Below are positions 14,025 to 25,100 of a stretch of DNA of 64,000 bases, piece after piece. Source of the stretch: Moniliophthora roreri (lineage: Eukaryota; Basidiomycota; Agaricomycetes; Agaricales; Marasmiaceae). Numbering within the stretch: position 1 is the first letter of the stretch; each line of letters starts with the position of its first letter. The notes beneath the pieces were generated by a model. The model ran no database searches. It saw only the letters and a program-made list of their open reading frames with translations, and was not told the DNA's origin. The position numbers and the translations under genes are program-made. The stretch spans positions 248,001-312,000 of the forward strand of contig LATX02000209.1 of NCBI GenBank assembly GCA_001466705.2, in the 5' to 3' direction.

Positions 14025-16392
14025 ATGCATTCTTGGTCCAACGGCAATATGTGGTATCCACCATGGCCACATGCGGATACCTCAGCAAGTTGTTCTCAAG
14101 ATAGTTCGGCACTTGTCTCAATACCCAAGCCGGAATCGGTGTCCTATCGAAGACACTCGATACATCAGAACGGTGAGAATCGTCTAGGCTTATATCAAGT
14201 TTATGTGGTACTGAGGTTCATTCTAACAGATAAAACAGTTTCCCCTCGACTCTGCTCCTCCTCACCGACACCGCTGTCATTGTGGGACGGAAGTTCGCCC
14301 CTCACCGAACTCAGTTCACCTTCACCTACTCTCCCAGCCGGTGAGCTTGGACACGTCAAGCTGGAGCCTCATTCTCCTGCATCATCTCCCCATTTTATTA
14401 TCGAGCCTTTCCTTCCCTCGCCGACTGTCCATAAATCATCGTCTCAAACCACTTCACATGTTCATGGTCGTCGGTCACATTCTCCCGTGTCACAGTCCGA
14501 GCTCGCAGAGAAACTGCTGCAATCCCAGTCGCTAGCTCCGCCAACGCAAGTACCACTTCGAGCGACGCAGGCTACACCAGATATGCGTGCGATGATGGAC
14601 TCGTTCCGATTGAACCCATTTGCTATGCACAGCAAGCCTAGAACGGATGTTTATATGACATGGAATGGCGAAGAGCCACGGCCGCTAGACGAGGAGCCGT
14701 GCTTGATAGAATGGCAGCTGGATGGCTATGGTACTAACGAGATGGAGGATGAAGTTGGATTGATTGTGATGGACAGTATCGATACTTTTTCTGATGCAAG
14801 TGACGACGCCCAGTCTAGTATTCTCCAAGACTCGGCGATACAAGACCGAAAACCACTTCCCTTGGGCTCTCCCAGTCTCTGCCTCACGGACTCGTTCAGT
14901 TCGTCGCAAACGTCCCTGTCATCCCCAGAACTTCACTACCCGACGCTTCACCTCGACGAATCGCTAGACAATGATGATGCGGGCCCGAGTCTGTATGCGG
15001 ATCATCCCGAGATTGATGATGTATCAGGCGCGAGAACGAAGCCCGACAGGTTCAGTAATTCCGCCACTCGCGCCTCGGGAAGTACTCGCCTCTGGGTACA
15101 CTCCATCGCCTCTTCAAGCATCTCGTCGACGCAATCATCAACTGACTTATACGACTCCTCTTCGGCTAGTCAGCAGTGTTCACCACCTCACGGAGAGTCT
15201 TCCGGAGTCCCATTCCCCGCTAGTTCTAGTCGCACTGGATCTTCCGGATGTATGGTGTCTCTTCTTCTCTCCGAACTGGACAACCAAACTAACGGATGTC
15301 TTCACAGACTCCTCTCTGTACACATGTAATGAAAAACGTGTACATCAGCAATCAACATATGACGAATCTGGGCCCTCGCCGAGAGCTTCTTGTCATCGAT
15401 ACCCAATCGATAGCATGCTGAACAGGGGCGGCCACAGTTGCAGCGTTGATAGCAGCTGTGAGTAATTATTGTACTATTTTCTAAGCCGTTCTCACCCCGG
15501 AACTTCTGACAGCTTCTCACTCTGTGACGGAGGCAAGCTCAAGGAAGAGTATGAGCTTTTCCGGCGAGTTACCCCATGCATGTCTGCAGAAGCAGCAGGT
15601 CCAACATCTACATCAGCATCATGATCAGCAACCACCTAGTGCAGGGGGTAATCATCACCCTGCCTCGATCGAACTGCCATCCCTACCTGCTTGCTTGTCA
15701 AATGGCAGTTCTCGGCCACGTGCTTCGAATCAGGCCCCGTGGCCCAACGATCACCCTATTTCTGTAGACCAACAGTCGTGGTCTACATTGCGTCGCCCAG
15801 ACCAGGCTGAACGCACCCAGCCCCCTCCTTGTAGGGATGACTCGTGCCAAGCCTATCCTTTATATGAGCCCGTCGCAGCCGCAGCGCGAAGGGACTCTTT
15901 ATCGTACTCTCCCCACGCGTCTTTGCCGAACTATGCGCCGGATCCCTCTGTTCCAAGGGTCCTCGTAGCCTCCAAGTCGACACCATCACTTATCGGCGGC
16001 CGTCATCAAAGCTCCGCGAAAGGATCCACGTTCCCGGAGCCCGACAATTCGTACATAATTCACAGACCATCCCCTCCCTTCCTTCCGAATTTGCGTTCGA
16101 ATAGGACGTCTGAAAGTCATTACCACACTCCTAATGACTCAGGATCTCGATACGTATGTCGTCTTGATGTCTATTAGATGCTCTGTTGCTCAATCTTTAT
16201 TCTCAGACGCAGCGTGCACGCCAAGTAATATCCACGACACAACCAGCAATTGCACAGGACAGCGGCAATACCCTACTCCAGACGCGTCCACACTTCACGG
16301 ACTATAGCAGATTTAGATCCAGCGGATATCACCAGCCCTATTACGGGGGCAACGGGCAGGTCCTTTCAAATACGGTCGGGTACTATCTTTGA
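14025..16392 (+). CDS. Ser/Pro-rich protein of unknown function
   Basis: Five exons fit: 14025-14172, 14239-15249, 15308-15457, 15513-16153 and 16207-16392. The introns are 53-66 nt, all GT...AG, with matching phases; the stop is TGA at 16390-16392. The product is about 711 residues and begins MHSWSNGNMWYPPWPHADTS. It is dominated by Ser, Pro, Thr and His/Gln-rich segments (for example QQVQHLHQHHDQQPP), typical of an intrinsically disordered regulator. One compact acidic, aromatic block stands out (DVYMTWNGEEPRPLDEEP, then LIEWQLDGY) and may be the conserved core. No DNA-binding domain, membrane segment or signal peptide was recognised. An upstream in-frame start cannot be excluded, but the ATG at 14025 opens a plausible N-terminus. 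Confidence 0.65.
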
Positions 16393-17694
16393 ACAAAGTT
16401 ACAGCTGATTTGGTGGACCATCTAAGCGGTCAACTGGGATCAATCAAGAGACCGGTGACAACGACACTGCACCCGTCTATCTATCATGTTTAATTCAGAC
16501 TTAAGCTTTCTGGCGAAGTAGATTCGGTTGAGGGAGGGGTGTCTGTGAGAACATGCATACGACACTTTTTGGGTAACGATATATCTTGTTTGACGTGCGA
16601 ACGGGTATCTTTATGCCCTGTTCCATCGCATTCTATTCTTTGAACACGCTTTCGGGCCCAATGGGTATATTTCAGGACGCCTATTCATACTGTCATGCCG
16701 AAAATATTGTGATATACTTTGGGGATAATTCGTTCAAAGGATATAATTGTCTTTATTAACAGAAGGGGTTGCTGCTACCGCAGTGAGACTCACACGTCTA
16801 AGAGAGTGAACCTTAGCGATACTGTCTTCGAGTAAAAGCGCGAACGGTATGGAGTACTGGAGTTAAGGTGGTAGCTCTTGACTTGCGTTCTAGGCTGTAA
16901 GCGGCTAAAGGCGTATCCCGCTTAGACGAGAAGAGCCGAACTAGTGACTCTGAGATCGCAGCCTGAGCATGGCGCATCACGGAGACTCTTTTTCTAACCC
17001 TCTTATTCGAGTGTCAGCTGGATACCTGCCACGGCCAGGCGACGGAATAGATATATCATAAGCTAACGCCAAAGGTGGATTATCCAAAACATCCAAAGAC
17101 GTCAACCATTAAGAGAGCCCGCAGCGCGAGTCCGAAAACCGGAGAGAAGTGAGGAACTCTAGGGCTTCTGATCAGGGCATTCGGAAATAATTTCCGGCGG
17201 GCCGTACCTCTTCACAGATATGGGAAGTTTCAATAAGCTTCGGATGGAAAGAAGACACTTTCTGAGGAAATACCAGCAAGGCATTCAAGTCGCTCGAAGC
17301 CAGTACAAAGTTCTTTCCCGCGGACATCGACGCAGTCCTGATCACAGCTGAAATTTACAACCGTCTGGCCAGCTCCAGGGTAAATGAAAGAAAGATATAG
17401 GGTAGGAGTCGAGGGGACTGCAAGATGAAATGACGTTTAACATTGGAATGCCGTGTGGCTGCCGAGTTTTAGCGCCTGTCGCTTCGGTGCTAAACGCTCA
17501 GCCGGAACTTGGGTTCCACCTCCAACTGTGCCCCTAAGCCAAATGTGGCGCAAATTACTTCGATTAGTCGCAAACGAGAGCATGTTCATGGCACATTCCC
17601 CAAAAAATCATAGTACAGATGACATGATGATCTCATTTATTTTTCTGAGTCTCGTTCAAAACGAATCGCCGATGAACCCTACAGCGGAGTTCAG
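16393..17694. other. Intergenic, no feature seen
   Basis: About 1.3 kb between the Ser/Pro-rich gene and the DUF3455 remnant. ORFs are short and incoherent, and no repeat or RNA gene was recognised. Confidence 0.4.
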
Positions 17695-18275
17695 TTACAT
17701 CGCATAAAAACGATCGCCGCCACTTACAGTAGAAGGAAGAGTAATGAGATATTTTATCCGGGCGTGCACTATGTATGTAATTTGTGAAAGCTGAGTCACC
17801 GTATCCGGAAATATTCACATGTTCTAAACGTACCGAAGTGGGAGGTGCACCACCTGGAAGTGTTCGTACGGAAGATCTCATTCGCAAGTGAAACCCTGGA
17901 TGTCAGTCAAATACAGTCAACCCACATCAATGTCCGGACGGCCGGAAGGCGCAGGAATTGCTGCTTGGCGTGCTCCAACGACGAACGCGTCCGCATTTTG
18001 GAAGGAGGACACCAAGTTCCACTTGGGGTTTGGGACGAAGTAATGAGGTGGAGAGAAAGGGGTCGCATCTCCGATAGGTAATCGGGCAAGACGTGATGAA
18101 GCCGATGGCGGAGCCAAAAGTGCAGGGGAAGTCGTAGAGGTCAGCGCAGCCTAAGCTGCACCAGCTTGGCTGAACAAGAGTAATAATCAGACGCGAACGC
18201 ACTGGAATGAAGAGGAAGGGATACTCACGCATATTTGCCGTCAGCGCCAAGTATACTTTTGGACATTACCGCCAT
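17695..18275 (-). pseudogene. Decayed DUF3455 secreted-type protein gene
   Basis: Pieces of a DUF3455 protein can be read on the minus strand, but in more than one frame. First comes MAVMSKSILGADGKYA followed by a GTGAGT intron. Then GCADLYDFPC appears in one frame. In another frame come PPSASSRLARLPIGD and FVPNPKWNLVSSFQNADAFV followed by VGARQAAIPAPSGRPDID. After a further intron-like break VRTLPGGAPPTS follows. This order matches the family (LYD-x-SC, GDHYFVP, K-W/F-D-x-x-S, IPAP, VDW, GG-x-PP-x-SC). The frame change between the first two blocks and the missing signal peptide indicate a pseudogene or a sequence error. DUF3455 proteins are small secreted fungal proteins of unknown role. Confidence 0.5.
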
Positions 18276-18707
18276 AGAGCCTGAGATGGGGAGGGCTGCA
18301 GGGCGATGCACTATTCCGCCCGGTAAGGGTTTCTACGACTGAAGCATCATCTCGATCAATACGCGAATCTGAGCAAAGTCAAAGGCAGCACACAAAAACT
18401 TGATCCAAAAACATGGTATTCCCGTACTGAGACTCCTCGCTGTTCAGAGTCAGCGTCCTAGAGCTGGAAAGCTGAGAGATGATGGCGTAATGGAAGATTA
18501 GATACACGGAGCCTAGAATCGCCGTGCGTTAGCGATTAACCTCAACCTAGCAAAGTGCCTCCAGTACTTTGATCTTTGGGCTTATAAATTGCGCGGCAAG
18601 AGGTTCAAATTGATATATGGTTTGGCGTTATAGGATTCAATCCGGTGAATACCGGAACTGAAGGACTCGTGAATCTTCAAGTCAGTGAAGCTAAATAGCC
18701 GTTCCGT

Positions 18708-20496
18708 CTATTCGTGTACGGTTATGATGATCCTCCTGTACCGAGTCAACTTTGGGATCCCCGAGTCCTCCACCTCCAAGATAATATGATAATCCCTCTT
18801 CGCTTCCCGATACAGATGACAGAACTTGACCGTCTTAGGCATCGTTACACGCAATATCGGCGCCCTCTCTGTCCCATGCATTTCGAAATCGGGCAGCTCA
18901 GCTTCGACATTGTGCTGTACACATGTAGGTTCCTTGTATTGAAACCAATGGAAAGTAATTTCATCGCCATCTGGGTCATAGGATTGTGAAGCGTCGATAG
19001 TGATGGTTTCACCCACTTTCGCTGAGATACGTATAGGGAGAGTGCCCGAGGAGCCGTTGACGATAGGAATGGGTTCGTGGTTACAGGCTTTAAAGTTCGG
19101 TGTAAGGGTCCATCTAGTACAATGCCTTTTCAACACTTGCGATATAAGCGAGAAATGAAGTGACGCACTCCATCCTTGCCGCAAAATCATTCTGGAATGC
19201 TTCCCTCCATCTCCAGATTGTAGCCTGATTGCTCGTGTAAAGTTTTCCATCAACCTTGCTTATGACTCTGTCAATAGCGTCACTGTAAACTCGACTTTTT
19301 TCATCGATAAACTTATATCTGCCACCCCAGCTTCCAAAGGATGGGTGTTCAGGTACACCGAGGCCATTTGGGATCAGATAGAGGAATGTTGGAGTGTCAC
19401 CTTCCATGATGAACTGTGGGCTATTGGGTGATATTCACTTCGATGAGCGAGCTTACACACCAGGAACATGGGATACATCTTCCCAAATGGCCCTATCTGG
19501 ATATGCTTCCTGACCCAGTCTTGCGTAACGAGTGTGGTATCGGCTCCGGGTAGATTATAGTAAACGTCTCCTGAGATACCACACCATGTTGCTATTCGTT
19601 CACTTAGCTGAGCACGGTTCTCCATGTAATTGACACGAACCAAGCGAGTACTCGTTCCATCCGTGAATACTGACGATGTAGAAGAGTTTTGGAAAGGTGG
19701 TCCGTATCCAAATACCTGTGTCGTCCTGAACAAGAGTTAGGTCAAGATACCATAGGACCGAGACACTCGGCGCGCCTGATCACTGATAGCGTAAACTCTT
19801 ATCCTCGAAACGAACTTTTCGACTTCCTCTGGTTTTCTTGTATTTGAGACTTTCCAGAGCGCCTGTGCGCTAGGATTTGGTTTGGCATGAGGTTAACCAC
19901 GAGGAAAATGAAGACTTACAGAACGCTAGCACCACCCCACAAAAGAACCCACACTGGTCGTCCATCTGTGTCATCCTTATCGACGGCTTCAATGAGACGA
20001 TTGGATCCATCCGAGTCCTTCCCTTCTCCAACACCTTCGAAACCGTATACAGGTAATCCAGAACCGACCTTGGAGAGTAAGAAGTCGGTTGCTGGGTAGC
20101 CTTTTGCGTGGGCGTTGAGATTAGGGAGGACTTCACCGTATGCTTTGATGATAGCGATAAGTTGATCTGCATGCGTAGACGCTCTACGGAGAGCGTGAGT
20201 AGTATGATCCTGAGAAAACATGGCTACAACGCATACCGAAGCCATGTAGATGTCGTTGCGACTACACCTTCTAGATCGAAGAGGTTGGAGTACAGTAGAA
20301 ATCGACAGAAGGACTCGGCGTCGCTAGATTTAAATGTAGTTCAGGACAGGCATGAGAAATGGAAGGCAATGGTAATCACTCTGGCTCGTTATTCTGTCGC
20401 ATTCATCAGCATGCGAGTGTGATCAAGATGAAGGCCGAGAACACATACGATGTCAGTGAGGATGAAGATTCTGTTGCGATCTGCCGGGGACGTCAT
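18708..20496 (-). CDS. Sde182-like protein: nucleoside-hydrolase-like domain plus PKD-like C-terminus (DUF1593)
   Basis: Nine exons: 20449-20496, 20380-20393 (14-nt microexon), 20237-20323, 19920-20183, 19776-19869, 19641-19725, 19461-19591, 19169-19413 and 18708-19113. Frame is continuous over all junctions and gives 457 residues. The N-terminal part has the nucleoside-hydrolase-like metal site TDINNEPDDAES (residues 14-25). Family-typical stretches follow: [57 protein letters not shown] and HGWNEYS. The C-terminal 100 residues carry a PKD/Ig-like strand pattern with [17 protein letters not shown]. The bacterial founder of this family was described as cellulose-binding. No signal peptide is visible, so location is uncertain. 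The intron after 19776 begins with GC instead of GT. The whole chain depends on the microexon, which completes the NNEPDD motif. Confidence 0.85.
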
Positions 20497-20838
20497 GGTT
20501 GTGGTCAAGACCTAGCGCACGAGTCCGTCATTTGACCAAGGTTTATATTTGCAATCCGGTCCTCGGAAATTTCGTTCGGAAGTTCTGGATTTGTTGTGAA
20601 GCTGCGAAGTTGACGTCTTGGTAGATGCATACCCGGATTTTCAGGCGATTTCTCATATCCCGAAGAATAAAAGTGGGCCAATATCAAGAGACACGAGTGA
20701 TGCAGAGATGCCTAAAGCAAGTCTTCCAGTCCATAGCTTCAGGATGACTGGTATTTTTCCGGGCGCTCTGGCGCGATCTCCCCACGTGCAGGCCTTCATC
20801 CTTGTACTCCATCATACAAGTATTTCTCGAGCACTGGC

Positions 20839-21785
20839 ATGACAAAGTTCTTGTTTTCAGCTGCTCTACAGCCTGGAACTGTATCTTTATTTTCGTCGAC
20901 TGGCTCGAATCCTCTTTTTCTTTTCTCCCAGGATACCGATAAAGCTCTACCATCAGATTCGTTCATCCATCTGCTCAACGATGAATCATCGGAACCTTTA
21001 CCCGCGGAGCCAGCAAAGCTCATCCAGCTTCCTGTTATCAGCACTTCAGAGGATGCGGGACAAGGATTGACACTGGTTCAATCAGTACTACATATTCAAT
21101 CGCCTACATTGCGCACGACATTTATTCGTGTTCCTGCAAGAGGTTCAGACCAAATCCTTGGATTGAAGCATCCTTGGCTTCATGTACAAGTGCGGAACCT
21201 GGGAAGAGAGTGGAGTTTTGAAGTTGGTGTCGTAGATCATGCTGGCCGAGAGGGAATACTTCGGTTATCTACATTCCAGGTGACTGTCTCGTTTTCATCT
21301 TCCGCTGGAGTTCTGGGTACGTGATAAAGGTACCTTCGACTGAACTTTGCACGCGTTATAATGGTTCATAATGCAAGATCTCTAGGCCCTTTTATCATTA
21401 TACCATTTGGCTGTCATTCATGAACTCATCGAATTTATAGAAACAACCTGAACTTAAACATATACATTCAGCCAACAAATTGCCTCTCCTTCACCTTCCG
21501 CTTTCCTTCCCACCATCATCCTCACGACCGCTGACCGCTTGGTCAATCATCAACCTCAACCTTCCGGCCCTATTACCCCATTTCACAAGCCTCGCTTTAT
21601 CCGCACACAGCCCAGACATGAGCCAGAATATCAATTCGAGAAGGCTTCCTAACGGAACATACTCACACGTTTCGTTTGTGAAGGTGTATGCGACATGCCG
21701 GCTACGAAGGATATGGTTCAGTGAGAGTGGGCCGGGCCAGAAGCTTCCTTGGGAGTTCGAGCTCTATGGTGGTGCGAATGATTGA
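20839..21785 (+). CDS. CFAP20-domain (DUF667) protein
   Basis: Two exons, 20839-21279 and 21441-21785, joined in phase 0 by a 161-nt GT...AG intron that is long for this window, give 261 residues. The CFAP20 pattern is clear: FSAALQPGTVSLFSSTGSNP at the N-terminus, TTFIRVPARGSDQILGLKHP with WLHVQVRNLGREWSFEVGV in the middle, AWSIINLNLPALLPHF, and a closing VKVYATCRLRRIWFSES. Human CFAP20 is shorter (about 190 residues); here an acidic insert (residues about 30-65) and a Ser/Pro insert enlarge it. In ciliated eukaryotes CFAP20/Bug22 is a ciliary microtubule inner protein, but the family also occurs in cilium-free plants. A mushroom has no cilia, so the role here must be different. The gene is divergent from the Sde182-like gene, with about 340 bp between their starts. 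Confidence 0.8.
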
Positions 21786-22149
21786 TAGAAGTGCAGTATA
21801 CAGCCTCCATGACATGCTTCCGTTATTGCGAATAATACTTCCTTCACCATGGACGGTCCATTGCACGCCATGCAGCACGTTCATGATCATCACGCGGGCC
21901 CCATTCTGTTTTGAACGAGTGTTTGAATTGTAGACAAGAATAAAAAAAGTACAAGAGAAGCATAATTGACTAAACGAGCTGGGTATAATAAAAGAACTAG
22001 ACGGAGCTAACCAAAAGGATCGTAATATCATAACTAGAGCACCAGATGTCAGAGAGAGTCGAAAGGATGCAAAATGTGCAGTACCTCATCAAAAAAGAAT
22101 TAAAAAACAACAGAAAAAATAGTAAATGGGAACGAATGTGTCCATAACT
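21786..22149. other. Convergent 3' region
   Basis: Short AT-rich spacer between the 3' ends of the CFAP20-domain gene (plus strand) and the Num1-like gene (minus strand). It presumably holds both 3' untranslated regions; nothing else was seen. Confidence 0.4.
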
Positions 22150-25100
22150 CTAACTTGAGCTTACAGCCGTCTTTGCTGACCTCCTAGAACCAAAGCGAAG
22201 TTTGCCGTCTTCTCCTCTTCCCCATGGGAATAAACTGCTTCCACCTCCTTCGTGTGAGGGTGTGCTCGACCGGAACGACCACGCGGATGGCGACACTGGA
22301 CGCGCAGGTGCGATATGGTCACCATTTTGCGAGCCTGGACCTGGACCGTCATGGTGGTGATGATGGTGGTGGTGATGATGATGTTTGCCGCCTGCCCGTC
22401 CAACCGTATGTCTCCCATCACAACACGCCCGAACATTCTCAAGCCCTTCGAAACCTCCTTCATCAGATAAAGAGTCACCATGGAGTTCAAAATCAAGATT
22501 GTCGTCATCGTCATCATTTCCAGCAACGTCGACGAAGGACCTTGTAGGGCTGTATGGGCTTTCAGGTCCATTCCACTTGAGATACTCTGCTGCCGGTGTT
22601 CCTGATCGGCGACCTATGGAACCTCTGCCGACCGAAAGCTGCGATCTGCTCCGTTTGCCACGGGGAGTCGCGTTAAAGGAATTTTCGTTTCGAGTGATTC
22701 GGCGGCTTCGTTGACTCTGTGGGCTCGAATTGACTGCGAGATGCTGATCATCGGAGAGGTATTCGTGATCCGAGACGGGACTTTCGGGAACGACGGTAGC
22801 GTTGCCAGGAGAAGTTATGTTTGCTGGGTTCGGTCTCGCCAGTAGGTACTTCAATGACTACATATATATTATTGTGTTAGGGAAGCATAGCCAGTTATCA
22901 AAGGAATACGCACGTTCAACCAAATGTCGTGACGTTCCTTGGTTGGAGCAGTGAACTTCATCTCTCTTTGCGGAGTGGAGACAACGACGCTATACTGATA
23001 CAATCCAGGCGGCATAGGATTCGGGTCTAGAACAGATCTAACGCCTTCAATGTAGGCTGCATGAAAATGAATTAACATCAGGAATGGAGGATAAAAAATG
23101 AATATTACTCACCGCTCTTCGCACTTGACTCTGTTACGTTTGTCGAATTGGGATCCGCCGAACTCCAATACAACGTTTTTGTGTATGGATGGACCCAGAA
23201 GAACCTTTTATGTCTTGCTGTGCCGTGCCCTTTGCCGATTGTCTTGCGAGTATACTTGTACAAGAACTCCCCGATCATGGTCTGTGTAATAGCATGGATG
23301 ATAGCTGGGTCAGTCGGGTTGTTGCCTTGAGGTCGAGACATGCCCATCATGTCACCAAGTGCGCCGCCCTTGTTGGATGTTGCTGCATCAGGTCTGCTAC
23401 CCATGCTCGGATTCCTCGACAGATAAGGATTATGATCAGAAGACATTGATGACCGAGGACTCGCCAGACCGCTTCTATCGCTGACAACCAGAGATGCCGT
23501 CGACGTCTCTTTGCCAACATGGATGGTAGCGTGTCCGTAACCTGTAGCATTGGCTGCACTTCGGAAGCTGCTTGTTGAAGGCGGTTGGCGGAGACCTTGG
23601 GGCGGTAATGATCCATGTCCTCGGACAGAGCCAAACCGACTGCTTCCACCAGGAACAGATAACACCGAACCGAATGTCGGTGTGGTTGCACGCTGTATAA
23701 GTTCCGGGGGAGGAGGCGAAGAAGGCCTTGGCGGTGGGATATCACGATCATATGACCCGGTGGAGTTTGCGGGTAGTCGGCGTTCAGGAATAAAGTTGGG
23801 CGGCGGCATGCTGCCAGGGGGTGGTGGTGCTCTTGGTGGAGGAGGAAGAGTCATCATCGGAGGCCGAGTCTTATCCACAACTGATTGAGCTCCGTTATTG
23901 TTTGCAGAGGACACCCTTGACCTAGCACCCGCCGACGCAACATCATCAGCAGCTGATGAGACTGCAGATTCGATTGAGGGCCGACGTCGATGGTCATCCA
24001 TTGATCGACGAGGGAAGATAGTTGCGAAGCCTCCGGCGGATTCCTTGAACAAACTTGCAACAGGTGACGGCAAGAGACCTGTGGTACCCGCAGAAACAGC
24101 GCCATTGGTCTTATTGGTGGACGCAGATGGTGCGGCAGGAGGGACAAACTGGAATAGCTGTGAGCTTGTTGTAGCGGTACCACCAGCACCAACACGATAC
24201 ATGACCGGTGACTGAGAGGTAGTGGGTAGGCCTGAGATAGTCCGAGGAGGTGTTGCCGGCAACGCATCTGTCTGCACCGATATTTCTCTGACTTCAGGCT
24301 TTGGTGGGGTCTCAGAGAGAGGTTGAGCTTCAGGTGTAGAAGTAGCGGCCTCTACACGAGCAGGAGGTTCTTCGATAATAACCGCTTCAACGCCTTTTGA
24401 CTCGTAAGTAACGGGGGGCTTTCCAATCGAAGCGCTTATGATTCCAACTGCAGCGGCAGAACCAGACGGTGTCGCATAGAAGGAAGACCTCGACTGCGAA
24501 GCAACCGACTGCGACACCTTTGATGTCCTCAAGCTCTCAGCATCCATATCATCGTCATCATCCCACTCGTCTGCAGAGCCTTCATTATCGGTGACAGTCA
24601 GTATCGAGTGGAAGTCGTCTCTGGATCCGGAGGGTGTGGACGCCATTATGCTTGCCCGAGCATCCTGGTAATCGTCTGTGTCAGTCTCGCCGTCGGTCTC
24701 GGTCTCCTGACCTGTCTCAGTGGCGCCGTCATCGTAGTCTGTATCCGAGTCCTCCTGGAACGCACGAGCACCGAAGGCACTTCCCATTGAACTAGCCATA
24801 GCACGGCCAGCCGGAGCGCGCAACGTCGTTTCGCCAATGCTGCCCAAGCTGTTTGCCGATATGTCGCGTTGGGTGATGGTGGTTTTTCTGGTCCTTTCAG
24901 AGTCGATTGGCATCGCCGGGGAGGATGGACCCATTGGCTTGGTCTGTATCTCAACTTCAACCATGCGCAAAACGTCAGTACCAACGTTCTTGGTGTCGAG
25001 GATGCGCTCCGCAACAACCTCGTGTTGTACACCAGAATTGACCAGCTCCCTTGCAGCAGCGGACTGTTCAGCCGGTACCTCCTTAACCACCTCCACAGGG

